DNA of 22,352 nt from an uncultured Bacteroidales bacterium (GTDB lineage Bacteria; Bacteroidota; Bacteroidia; Bacteroidales; F082), in the NCBI GenBank assembly GCA_937926515.1, contig CALAZZ010000066.1:1-22352 (forward strand), in the 5' to 3' direction. The position numbers and the translations under genes are program-made. Positions within the stretch are counted from its first letter, which is position 1; every line of letters begins with the position of its first letter. Of this stretch, positions 14,831 to 22,352 are shown in pieces. The notes beneath the pieces were generated by a model that did not search any database, had not been told where the DNA came from, and worked only from the letters and a program-made list of their open reading frames with translations.

Positions 14831-16963
14831 ATGAAAAATGCAACAGCCTTTTCTGTTTTCTTTCTGATCACTGTATGTTTACCACAAACATTGCTTAGCC
14901 AAGACTGGCAATGGCAATGGGGAAAATACCTAAATCATATTCCCGAACGACAAACATGGTCCATTCCATTGCATGTTGATTTTATGAATAACATGTACAC
15001 CTCAACCCTTTTCGACTCGCTACTTGTTTTTGCTGATACCAGTTTTTATAATCCAAACAATGGGCATGGCACATACAAAAACTTGGCTATTTCCAAAATC
15101 AATTCAAAGGGTGAAATATTAAAAGTTCTTAAGCTACAAACATCTCGTCAAGGTCTCATCTCTCAACAGGCGCAGCTTCGAACCGATTCGCAATCGAACA
15201 TTTATTTGTCACTTCCATTCAGAGATACTTTACTTATAAATAACACTATAATAACGGGTTCTTTTGAACCCGTGCATTACCCACCAGTCTTGCTGGTTGC
15301 GAAATTTGATCATGATTTTAACCTTTTGTGGCACGGTTTGATCGAAAGTCCGAACCAGGAATACATCGATGGTTTAGCTGTTTCAGCTGATGACAATTTA
15401 ATTTTGTGTGCACGACACTATGCTATAATTGATTCGGTTCAGGCAGTCTACCTTGGCCAGGATACAACCAAGCCTTTTAACTTACCCATTAGTTCCATCT
15501 GCAAAATAGGACCTGACGGTGATTTATTATGGCGTACCGAAATCCGGAGCAATCAACATTTTGACGGCAATTCACTCTCTGTGGATGAGGATGGCCTTAT
15601 TCATTACTTTGGTAGAATAAGGGGTGATTTGTATATAGGCACAGACACGATATATAATCCCGAAGGGAGTTCTTCTCCTTCAGGTTGCCCGGTATTTCTA
15701 AGTTTTGATCAGAATGGCAACCTGGTTGATAGTTTTCTCTTTAGCTGCGGAATCTATATTTGGCATGCCACACTAAATAGTGAGGGAGATATTTTTTTCC
15801 TTACAGGTCCGGTGGCTGATACGGTTTTCCTGGGCAACGATACGATAGCTATACCTGTCGGTGAACAAAGACTAATCGTGGGCAGGCTTGATCAACAGCA
15901 ATTTCCGGTATGGTATGAGGTTATCAAATCTAATTATGGGATCTGGGAATTTTATGTTGAAGATGACTATCTCTTCTTTGCGACTACTAATGTTCAATCA
16001 TTTACCATTGCTGACACTACCCTGAGCTGGGGCGGAGGCACAAATACTGTGGTTGTTGAAATCAACCCCGAAGGGACTGTTTCAGGTATCAAACCTACCG
16101 AATCCGTCTTTTTTCTGAGTGGAAGGGTCATCCTCGATAATTGCGGGAACCTTCTTATGACAGGTGAACACAGGAGATATGCCATTTTTGGTGATGACAC
16201 ACTTTTTGCGCAAAGTTGGACCCACAATGAATCATTTATTGCCAGCCTCGAACGAAAAAAACTGCCTCAGATAAACCTCGGAACAGACACCATCGTATGT
16301 GGAGAATATGTCATCCAAGGCCCACAAGGATATGAGTTCTACATCTGGAATGGCATCCAAACAGATCAGCCTGAATATAAGATCAATGAAACAGGCCTTT
16401 ATCAACTGTCTTGCGCATCCCATAATGGATGTTGGCATGAAGCAAGCATATTCGTTGAGGTCCATCCTACTATTGAAATAAACCTGGGAGCTGACACCAC
16501 ACTCTGGCACACAGACACCCTAAACCTTAGCCTGTCGGGGAATTATGACCAATACCTTTGGTCAGATGGTACCACAAGCAACACTTTAACCATTGTGGGT
16601 ACTGACTTTGAAGATGGTCAATACCCCATCTGGGTGCAAGTAATCCAAGGGCCATGCATGGCCTCTGATACGCTGTACCTCACCATTGAAAGTGATGCCG
16701 GTTTGGCTGACTTCAATAATCTAATACTAAATATCAGGCCAAACCCATTTTATGAATACGTACTACTTGACTTGAAACGTGATAGTTATCAAGTTGAGAT
16801 ATATAACCTGGCGGGTATAAGGCTTTATTCAAGAGAAATTCATGACACGGATAAAGAAACAATCAAGATTAATAAGCAGTATCTGCCAAATGGTGTCTAT
16901 TTGTTGAAGTTGCTGGCAAAAGAACAGGTATACAGTGCCAAGCTAATTAAATATGCATTCTGA
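14831..16963 (+). CDS. Secreted T9SS cargo protein, predicted seven-unit beta-propeller plus two Ig-like repeats
   Basis: This 710-residue protein is predicted to be exported by Sec and then by the type IX system to the cell surface. Start: ATG 14831 begins a clear signal peptide (MKNATAFSVFFLITVCLPQT, cleavage near LLSQ); a frame 20 codons longer from 14771 would spoil it. Residues about 53-475 contain seven units of 58-73 residues, each with a beta strand, a D/N-T turn (near 69, 138, 211, 272, 337, 395, 456) and often an xGxLLW-like strand, resembling SBBP/propeller repeats. Residues about 478-620 hold two related Ig-like repeats (INLGTDTIVC and INLGADTTLW starts, each with a YxW strand). 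The last 75 residues are a type A sorting domain (NIRPNPFYEYVLLDL ... GVYLLKLLAKEQVYSAKLIKY). The ligand or role is unknown; adhesion or binding is possible. Confidence 0.85.
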   Translation: MKNATAFSVFFLITVCLPQTLLSQDWQWQWGKYLNHIPERQTWSIPLHVDFMNNMYTSTLFDSLLVFADTSFYNPNNGHGTYKNLAISKINSKGEILKVLKLQTSRQGLISQQAQLRTDSQSNIYLSLPFRDTLLINNTIITGSFEPVHYPPVLLVAKFDHDFNLLWHGLIESPNQEYIDGLAVSADDNLILCARHYAIIDSVQAVYLGQDTTKPFNLPISSICKIGPDGDLLWRTEIRSNQHFDGNSLSVDEDGLIHYFGRIRGDLYIGTDTIYNPEGSSSPSGCPVFLSFDQNGNLVDSFLFSCGIYIWHATLNSEGDIFFLTGPVADTVFLGNDTIAIPVGEQRLIVGRLDQQQFPVWYEVIKSNYGIWEFYVEDDYLFFATTNVQSFTIADTTLSWGGGTNTVVVEINPEGTVSGIKPTESVFFLSGRVILDNCGNLLMTGEHRRYAIFGDDTLFAQSWTHNESFIASLERKKLPQINLGTDTIVCGEYVIQGPQGYEFYIWNGIQTDQPEYKINETGLYQLSCASHNGCWHEASIFVEVHPTIEINLGADTTLWHTDTLNLSLSGNYDQYLWSDGTTSNTLTIVGTDFEDGQYPIWVQVIQGPCMASDTLYLTIESDAGLADFNNLILNIRPNPFYEYVLLDLKRDSYQVEIYNLAGIRLYSREIHDTDKETIKINKQYLPNGVYLLKLLAKEQVYSAKLIKYAF

Positions 16964-17115
16964 TGAAGGTGCAATTACCTGTCAACAGTACATGGATAAG
17001 ATCATGAATGTTAATCAAAATATCTTGTCATTGGCATTAAGACATATTTGATTGGTGGTTCATAGGTTTTTGGATTTCCACCTTAAGTTTTCATTGATAA
17101 TAATCGGATTTCAAA

Positions 17116-17967
17116 ATGCTTAATATTAGAATAAAAATTACCTGGATTGTCTTTTTTCTGGTAATCACCATTATAGCCAATGGCCAAACCAGGGAGGAAC
17201 TGTATGAAGAAATAATGGTGCACGCTGAATCCGGAAACATTGAACAAGGAGTATTGTTGTCCAAACAACTCATCGGTCTGGATAGTTCTGATGTGTACCA
17301 AAACTACTATTGGTCAAGTTTGGGCTGGTTTCAGCATCAACTTGGTCGACATGAAGAAGCCCTGGAGTCCTATGCTACATCCATAAGGCTGAACAGTCTG
17401 TATGACGAAGTTTTTTCGAATAGGGCTTTGGTATATATGGAAATGAACAGGCTGGAAAAAGCAATTAAGGATAATATCAAAGCTTTGGAGATCAATCCTC
17501 ACAACGAGCAAGCCCTGTACAATATGGGATTGATTTTGACAAGAGAGGAAAAATATACTGAAGCAATAGGATATTACCAGCGGCACATTACAATCAATCC
17601 AAAACATTACAGTGCGGGCTTGAATTTGGCTCACTTGAAGCAAATAACAGGTGATTTCACACAAGCATTGATGGATTACAACAGACTGATTGAATACTAT
17701 CCCAATGATCCTTTATTGTATAACAATAAGGCCGACCTATGCCTGCAGATGCATGACTATAAGGATGCCTTAAAATTTGTGGATGTTGCCCTGGAAATCA
17801 ATCCGGATTTTGCCATAGCCCTTGCAACCAAAGGTCAAATATTTTATGGTCTGGAAGATTACTCCAACGCCTGTTTCTACTTCAACATGGCCATGGAAAA
17901 AGGATTTCAGCGTAGCAGGCTAACCAATTACCTTGATCAATGTGAACCTGATCAGCTTGTTGATTGA
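17116..17967 (+). CDS. Exported TPR-repeat protein
   Basis: This 283-residue protein has an N-terminal signal peptide (MLNIRIKITWIVFFLVITIIANGQ, likely cut after ANG or at the following Gln) and about six tetratricopeptide repeats: near 62-95, 96-129, 130-163, 164-197, 198-231 and 232-265, with typical signatures such as VFSNRALVYMEMNRLEKAIK and ALYNMGLILTREEKYTEAI. TPR arrays mediate protein-protein contacts; here the location should be the periplasm. The C-terminus (NACFYFNMAMEKGFQ...LDQC) matches the end often seen in Bacteroidota TPR proteins. It lies between two T9SS cargo genes, on the strand of the first, with a 152-base gap and no obvious promoter box, so co-transcription with the first cargo gene is possible. 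No specific partner can be named. Confidence 0.85.
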   Translation: MLNIRIKITWIVFFLVITIIANGQTREELYEEIMVHAESGNIEQGVLLSKQLIGLDSSDVYQNYYWSSLGWFQHQLGRHEEALESYATSIRLNSLYDEVFSNRALVYMEMNRLEKAIKDNIKALEINPHNEQALYNMGLILTREEKYTEAIGYYQRHITINPKHYSAGLNLAHLKQITGDFTQALMDYNRLIEYYPNDPLLYNNKADLCLQMHDYKDALKFVDVALEINPDFAIALATKGQIFYGLEDYSNACFYFNMAMEKGFQRSRLTNYLDQCEPDQLVD

Positions 17968-18004
17968 GAAAAGGATATGCTATTGATAATCAGTTTTTCG
18001 TGTG

Positions 18005-18025
18005 TCACTGAATTATAAATATCTA
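18005..18025. repeat. Second copy of a short sequence found at 2115-2138
   Basis: TCACTGAAT followed directly by TATAAATATCTA occurs here in the spacer between the TPR gene and the T9SS gene. The same two blocks occur at 2115-2138 with CAC inserted between them. The match is 21 bases with one 3-base gap, both copies in spacers. It is AT-rich, so chance cannot be excluded. Confidence 0.3.
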
Positions 18026-18064
18026 TTATAGTTTTACAGCACCCCCTTTAAAGAATTCAACCCA

Positions 18065-18961
18065 TTACTCACTCACCTTGATTTTGCCGGCATATTCAAA
18101 ACCTGCTCCATTGCTAATATTATACACATATAACCCACTGCTGAGCCCACTGAGGTCAATTCCTGATTGCCGATCATGCAACTGTTGCTGGAGCACCAAA
18201 ACACCTTGCTGATCAAACAAACGAAACATCAGCACACCCTGAATGCCGGGATCGATATCAATAGTAATGAAATCATGAGCCGGGTTGGGAAAAAGATTGA
18301 TTTCGTTCCTGGCTTTTGCTTGTTCATCAATGTCAACAGGATTAACAATTACTAAAACAAAGGGCGAGCCATTAATAACACACCCAACCGAATCGGTTAG
18401 CACAACATAATAGTTTGTAGTGTATTCTGGTGCTGCACACATCGACCAGCCAATAGAATCAATAAGTCCGTGATTTGGCCGCCACAAATATTCCTGGGGT
18501 GGAAATCCCCCAAAAGTATTGGGTTCAGGAAAGCAAATGGTATCACCCAGATCAATGGTAAAGATATAATGTCCTGTATGCATCATAAATTCTGAAAATA
18601 CCACCTCTACCGTGTCCATACTAACATTTTGATCGGCATCAGTAACTGTAAGATATAATTGCCAAATACTTTGGCCAACAGGCGGTGGGTATAGCATAAG
18701 CGGATTGGCAAGCGTAGGGTCGTCTACAAATACCTCAATGCCCCATGGGTGGTCAACTCCCCACATATAGGTGTATGGTTCAATCCCACCAGATGCTGTT
18801 GGGTCACCACCCAGAACAATATAGGTGGTATCAAACCAATTGCAATAAACCTGATCCGGCCCTGCATCAGCAACAAGCTGGGCAAATGACACCTTTGAGA
18901 CCAAAAGGAAAATCACAGAAAGAAAAACAGAGATTCGAAACATGACAAATTTACTCCTCAT
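18065..18961 (-). CDS. Secreted T9SS cargo protein with PKD-like domain
   Basis: This predicted surface or secreted protein has up to 298 residues. Seen: a signal peptide (MFRISVFLSVIFLLVSKVSF, cut near AQ), a PKD-like domain at about 31-120 (VADAGPDQVYCN ... GGIEPYTYMWGVDHPWGIEV ... YLTVTDADQNVSMDTVEV), a second beta-rich segment to about 210 (EYLWRPNHGLIDSIGW ... TTNYYVVLTDSVGCVINGS), and a C-terminal type A sorting domain (INLFPNPAHDFITIDIDPG ... DLSGLSSGLYVYNISNG ... KIKVSE). The start is uncertain: ATG at 18961 adds six residues (MRSKFV) to a second ATG at 18943. An AGGAG lies ten bases before the second, so 18943 may be the true start. No catalytic domain is present, so this is probably a structural or adhesive protein. 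It converges on the TPR gene. Confidence 0.83.
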   Translation of the reverse strand: MRSKFVMFRISVFLSVIFLLVSKVSFAQLVADAGPDQVYCNWFDTTYIVLGGDPTASGGIEPYTYMWGVDHPWGIEVFVDDPTLANPLMLYPPPVGQSIWQLYLTVTDADQNVSMDTVEVVFSEFMMHTGHYIFTIDLGDTICFPEPNTFGGFPPQEYLWRPNHGLIDSIGWSMCAAPEYTTNYYVVLTDSVGCVINGSPFVLVIVNPVDIDEQAKARNEINLFPNPAHDFITIDIDPGIQGVLMFRLFDQQGVLVLQQQLHDRQSGIDLSGLSSGLYVYNISNGAGFEYAGKIKVSE

Positions 18962-19329
18962 TGTTGTATGTAATTATGCTAAAATGACCATGCATACCAA
19001 CCTTTATTAAGCCATTTTAAGCTGTTGAATTTCATTTTCGGCGTTCATTACTTTATATTTGATGTGTATTAAAAGTATGATACTAATAAAAGATCGAAAC
19101 AAACAAATACTGTCATCAACCGCAAAAATAAAAAATAATACGAACAAATGCAATTCATTGCTGCTCAACAACAGCTTGCTTAGCCTGCGCACACCTGTTA
19201 TAGCCGGGTTTGATGCCATTATTGTCTATACTTAAAAATGACTAATCAGAAAAATAATTAGTACATTAAACATATTTTCAACCCACATATTCCTTACTTT
19301 TACTCCACAAACCCATCAAACCAATTGAA
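18962..19329. other. Gene-poor AT-rich spacer of 368 bases
   Basis: The spacer is strongly AT-rich apart from a more GC-rich patch at about 19150-19220. A 70-codon frame on the minus strand (19007-19219, MASNPAITGVRRLSK...) spans it, with two hydrophobic stretches and a polar tail (NAENEIQQLKMA). I have no independent support that it is expressed, so it is not called as a gene. Near the right end are an inverted repeat (19241-19262) and a weak -7 box for the next gene (TACTTTTA, 19295-19302, one mismatch). Confidence 0.4.
19241..19262. promoter_or_regulatory. Inverted repeat upstream of the haem lipoprotein-ccoI operon
   Basis: ACTAAT (19241-19246) and ATTAGT (19257-19262) form a dyad with a 10-base centre, 67 bases before the ATG at 19330 and about 32 bases upstream of the weak -7 box TACTTTTA (19295-19302). 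That is a suitable position for an activator of the Crp/Fnr or similar class, though the arms are not the classical Fnr sequence and are AT-rich. Confidence 0.25.
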
Positions 19330-19947
19330 ATGAAAAAACTGATTTACCTTAGCTCCATTGTATTGCTGATTGGCTTGCTTTCATGCGGCTCTCAGCAGCA
19401 GACGGAAGAGTCACAAAAGGAAACCATCGAACTGACCACCGAAATGGCCCAGGTTTACACCTTGCAAGCCAGGGAAATTGTTCAGGCTACATTCCAGGCA
19501 CTGAGCAGCAGCCTGATGCAAGCCATGTCATACGGAGGTGTGCCTTATGCCCTCGAATTCTGTAATGTGGAAGCATTGCCCATAACCGATTCTGTGGCTA
19601 CCCATTTTGATGCCGATATCAGCAGGCTGGCACTCAAAAACCGCAATCCAGAAAACTATCCGGCGGGCCGTGATGAAGAAATCCTTCAGTGGTATCAGCT
19701 TCAGTTTGAGAGTGGCAAACCACTCAACGATACACTTATCCAATACGATGATGAGCATTTGGCTTATTTTGCTCCGATCATGCTGGCAGAGCAATGCCTG
19801 GCTTGTCATGGTACGCCTGGTAATGAACTCAGCCTCGAAAATCATCAATATATCCAACGTTTTTATCCCGCTGATAAAGCTGTTGGTTTTGCTGTGGGCG
19901 ATTTGCGTGGCATGTGGCGGATAGGTTTTAAATTTGCATCGAATTAA
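19330..19947 (+). CDS. Tll0287-like (DUF3365) c-type haem lipoprotein
   Basis: This 205-residue periplasm-facing lipoprotein carries one covalent haem. Seen: a signal peptide with lipobox (MKKLIYLSSIVLLIGLLSC, Cys19), a helical and beta PAS-like DUF3365 domain over about 40-200, a conserved EFCNV segment (Cys78), and a single haem site C156-L-A-C159-H160. DUF3365/Tll0287-like domains are haem-binding sensor-type modules often fused to signalling proteins; here the domain stands alone as a lipoprotein. It is followed after 12 bases by a CcoI-type copper ATPase, so the two are probably co-transcribed, and a role in redox sensing or electron transfer tied to cbb3 oxidase assembly is plausible but inferred. 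The length and single CxxCH fit stand-alone members. Confidence 0.87.
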   Translation: MKKLIYLSSIVLLIGLLSCGSQQQTEESQKETIELTTEMAQVYTLQAREIVQATFQALSSSLMQAMSYGGVPYALEFCNVEALPITDSVATHFDADISRLALKNRNPENYPAGRDEEILQWYQLQFESGKPLNDTLIQYDDEHLAYFAPIMLAEQCLACHGTPGNELSLENHQYIQRFYPADKAVGFAVGDLRGMWRIGFKFASN

Positions 19948-19959
19948 GATGCAGACTGA

Positions 19960-22350
19960 ATGAGCGAAACCAAATGCGTGCACTGTGGGGCTGAATGTGG
20001 AAAAAGTCCGGTAATATGGGACAATAAACCCTTTTGTTGCCACGGCTGCAAAACCGTTTATCAAATCCTGAACAAGAACAAATTAGACCAGTACTACGAG
20101 ATCCAGCCTATGGCAGGCATCCGTATTGAGACAGGCAGGGAAACCAAACAATTTGCTTTTCTGGATAATGAAGAGATCAGGGATAAGATATTGTCCTTTA
20201 ATGATGGAAATACCTCAAGTGTGCGGTTATTTGTCCCCGGTATTCATTGCGCCTCCTGTATCTGGCTGCTCGAGCACCTCAATACATTGAACCCGGGCAT
20301 TGTTTACTCCAATGTCAACTTCCCAAAAAAAGAAGTTTACATCACTTTCAAAAACGACCAGATCAGCCTGAGACAGGTAGCTGAACTACTTGCCGCCATA
20401 CACTATGTTCCCGAAATCACCCTTGAACAACTTGAGGATAGGAAAGCCTCTAAATCGAACCGAAACCTGCTGATCAAGATCGGCATCGCAAGTTTTAGTT
20501 TCCTAAATATCATGATGTACAGCTTCCCCGAATACCTTCCCGGTGGTGACTTGCTCGAGCAGGATTTCAAACATGTATTTGGTTGGCTTAGTTTTGTATT
20601 GATCCTGCCGGTGGTATTCTATAGTGCAAACGACTACTATATTTCAGCCTGGAAAGGGTTAACGCATAAGGTGATCAGTATTGACCTACCTATTACGCTG
20701 GGAATCATAGCCTTATTTCTTCAAAGCTCATGGGAGGTGTTCACAGGCAACGGAATAGGCTATATGGATTCTCTGGCCGGTTTGCTTTTTTTTCTGCTGA
20801 TAGGCAAATGGTACCAGGGCAAAACTTATGAAGCCCTTTCCTTCGAACGTGATTACAAATCCTATTTCCCCGTGGCTGTTACCCGCATTGCTGATGGCAA
20901 GGAAGAGATCATCTCCATCAGCAAGCTGCGCAAAGATGACCATATCATGGTGCGCAACCAGGAGTTGATCCCTGCCGATGCGCACATCATCAAAGGCAAA
21001 GGCAATATTGATTATTCATTTGTGACCGGCGAGGCCATACCGGTACCCAAGCAGGAAGGCGAATTTATCTTTGCCGGCGGACGGCAGGTGGGCAGCTCCA
21101 TTGAGCTTGTGGTTGAAAAGGAGGTAGAACAGAGCTATCTGACTCAGCTATGGAATCAGAAATCTGAAAAAGATGACATAAGCAACCTTAGGAACACCAT
21201 CAACAATGTGAGCCAATATTTCACCGCTGCTGTATTGCTGATCGCTTTTACAGCATTTTTCTACTGGCTCAAGACTGACTCCCTGGCAACGGCAGTGTAT
21301 GTGTTGGCTTCGGTGCTCATCATCGCATGTCCCTGTGCTTTGGCACTTACAGTCCCTTTCACCTTCGGGAGCACCATGCGGGTGTATGGTCGCAAAGGTT
21401 TTTATATAAAAAAAACAGATGTGATTGAGCAACTGCATCGTAGCACTGCCATTGTTTTTGATAAAACAGGAACCATCACACTAAACCGTGCGATGAAGAT
21501 TGCGTTTCACGGATCATCACTCAGCGAAACTCAATTATCACTCATCAGGTCTGTAGTCAGGCACTCCAGCCACCCGCTTAGTTCAATCCTGAATGATTAC
21601 CTGGAGGAATTGCCCTTTGAAGAACCCGAAAGCTATGATGAGATCCCGGGAATGGGTATTACGGCCAAAGTGGGTAATTACCGTATTAATGTGGGATCCA
21701 GCGAGTTCGTAAGTGGTGAAACTGAACATGAAGCCACCACTGAGAGCCGCGTTTACATTGGTCTTGATGGTGAACGCCTTGGATATTTCAGCATTGGAAA
21801 CACCTACCGAGAAGGTCTGGATAAAGTGATCACCAGGCTTGGAAACCATTACGAACTCCATCTTATTTCAGGTGATAATGAGGCTGAAAGAGACCGTTTG
21901 CGTGAGGTTTTCGGACCTGATGCTCAGCTGCACTTCAACCAGAGCCCAACCGATAAAAAAGCGTACGTAGATAAGTTGAAAAGCCAGGGTAAAAAAGTAC
22001 TGATGATCGGTGATGGACTAAATGATGCCGGAGCACTTGCTGCAAGCGATACTGGAATCAGTATTGCAGATGATGTATTCAGCTTTTCACCGGCCTGCGA
22101 TGCCATATTGGAGTCGTCCCGATTCAACCAGCTCGACAGACTGCTCATGTTCACCAAAAGCAGTTTCAGGGTGATCCGTGCAAGTTTTACAATCTCATTC
22201 ATATACAATGTAATTGGGCTTTCGTTTGCTGTTTCAGCCATGCTTTCGCCGCTTATCGCAGCGATATTGATGCCCCTTAGCTCCATTTCTGTGGTTGCAT
22301 TTGCCACTTTTGCAGTAGGTATAGCAGGAAGACGGAGGTTGAAAGGGTAA
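19960..22350 (+). CDS. ccoI: CcoI/FixI-type Cu+-exporting P1B ATPase
   Basis: This 796-residue inner-membrane P-type ATPase moves Cu+ outward, supplying copper for cbb3-type cytochrome oxidase in the CcoI/FixI/CopA2 group. Seen: an N-terminal cysteine-rich metal-binding domain (C6, C9, C13, C26, C27, C30) typical of CcoI-like rather than detoxifying CopA, an HMA domain with GIHCASC (C97, C100), TGE (356-358) in the actuator, the membrane site CPC (457-459), the phosphorylated Asp501 in DKTGT, the HP motif (H538), and GDGLND (684-689). About eight transmembrane segments are present, ending in MPLSSISVVAFATFAVG. The stop codon is two bases from the window edge. In Bacteroidota this gene is commonly followed by ccoS and ccoNO, which I cannot see. 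Its upstream partner is the DUF3365 haem lipoprotein gene. A general copper exporter is the alternative reading. Confidence 0.92.
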   Translation: MSETKCVHCGAECGKSPVIWDNKPFCCHGCKTVYQILNKNKLDQYYEIQPMAGIRIETGRETKQFAFLDNEEIRDKILSFNDGNTSSVRLFVPGIHCASCIWLLEHLNTLNPGIVYSNVNFPKKEVYITFKNDQISLRQVAELLAAIHYVPEITLEQLEDRKASKSNRNLLIKIGIASFSFLNIMMYSFPEYLPGGDLLEQDFKHVFGWLSFVLILPVVFYSANDYYISAWKGLTHKVISIDLPITLGIIALFLQSSWEVFTGNGIGYMDSLAGLLFFLLIGKWYQGKTYEALSFERDYKSYFPVAVTRIADGKEEIISISKLRKDDHIMVRNQELIPADAHIIKGKGNIDYSFVTGEAIPVPKQEGEFIFAGGRQVGSSIELVVEKEVEQSYLTQLWNQKSEKDDISNLRNTINNVSQYFTAAVLLIAFTAFFYWLKTDSLATAVYVLASVLIIACPCALALTVPFTFGSTMRVYGRKGFYIKKTDVIEQLHRSTAIVFDKTGTITLNRAMKIAFHGSSLSETQLSLIRSVVRHSSHPLSSILNDYLEELPFEEPESYDEIPGMGITAKVGNYRINVGSSEFVSGETEHEATTESRVYIGLDGERLGYFSIGNTYREGLDKVITRLGNHYELHLISGDNEAERDRLREVFGPDAQLHFNQSPTDKKAYVDKLKSQGKKVLMIGDGLNDAGALAASDTGISIADDVFSFSPACDAILESSRFNQLDRLLMFTKSSFRVIRASFTISFIYNVIGLSFAVSAMLSPLIAAILMPLSSISVVAFATFAVGIAGRRRLKG

Positions 22351-22352
22351 AT

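Noticed and set aside
18946..18953. TAAATTTG on the minus strand as a promoter box for the PKD/T9SS gene
   Set aside because: It lies only three bases before the ATG at 18943 and inside the coding frame from 18961, so a transcript from it would miss the start.
19528..20064. 178-codon minus-strand ORF across the haem lipoprotein/ccoI junction
   Set aside because: It is antisense to the CxxCH motif and to the ccoI N-terminal cysteine motifs, both of which are clearly real.
1..22352. CRISPR array, tRNA, rRNA, insertion sequence, phage or defence genes
   Set aside because: I saw no regularly spaced repeats, cloverleaf-like sequence, rRNA segments, transposase or nuclease motifs on either strand.

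Overview
The window looks like chromosome from a member of the Bacteroidota. The evidence is a TonB-dependent receptor with an N-terminal carboxypeptidase-D-like domain, two proteins ending in type IX secretion (Por) sorting domains, promoter-like TAnnTTTG boxes in place of a sigma70 -10, few Shine-Dalgarno sequences, a CcoI-type copper ATPase and a Tll0287-like haem lipoprotein. By eye the base composition is moderate, with AT-rich spacers. I cannot name a genus. No rRNA, tRNA, CRISPR array, transposase or phage gene is visible.

Layout. 1-3703: a haemolysin III/TrhA-type membrane protein (5' end cut off), a convergent MATE exporter, a TIGR01777-type nucleotide-sugar-epimerase-like protein and a small membrane-anchored protein of unknown function. 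3786-6190 (minus): the GTPase TypA/BipA, overlapping by 4 bases a LEA14/WHy-like lipoprotein gene. 6305-11322 (plus): lipoate-protein ligase, a short DUF1338 protein (HglS family) and a 978-residue FAD/Fe-S dehydrogenase of the YdiJ type. 11339-14526: an orphan TonB-dependent receptor and, divergent from it, a PAS-LuxR regulator. 14831-18961: two secreted T9SS cargo proteins flanking a six-TPR protein. 19330-22350: a c-type haem lipoprotein (DUF3365) directly upstream of a CcoI-type Cu+ P-type ATPase, which suggests a cbb3 oxidase assembly locus running off the right edge.

How the genes may work together. The most informative neighbourhood is lplA / DUF1338 / YdiJ-like. Characterised DUF1338 enzymes (HglS) convert 2-oxoadipate to D-2-hydroxyglutarate, and YdiJ-type flavoproteins are reported to oxidise D-2-hydroxyglutarate to 2-oxoglutarate. 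The two genes could therefore form the end of a lysine catabolic route. The putative metal ligands and arginine of HglS can be located in the short protein. This is inference from family knowledge and adjacency.

Non-coding points of interest: a minus-strand small ORF at 8179-8321 that appears broken by one base; two adjacent inverted repeats between the MATE exporter and epimerase genes; a 21-base segment near 18005 that repeats part of that spacer; and several TAnnTTTG promoter candidates, the best being those for typA and the YdiJ-like gene. I found no clearly new multi-gene defence or mobile system. Most of the window is housekeeping and cell-envelope genes.
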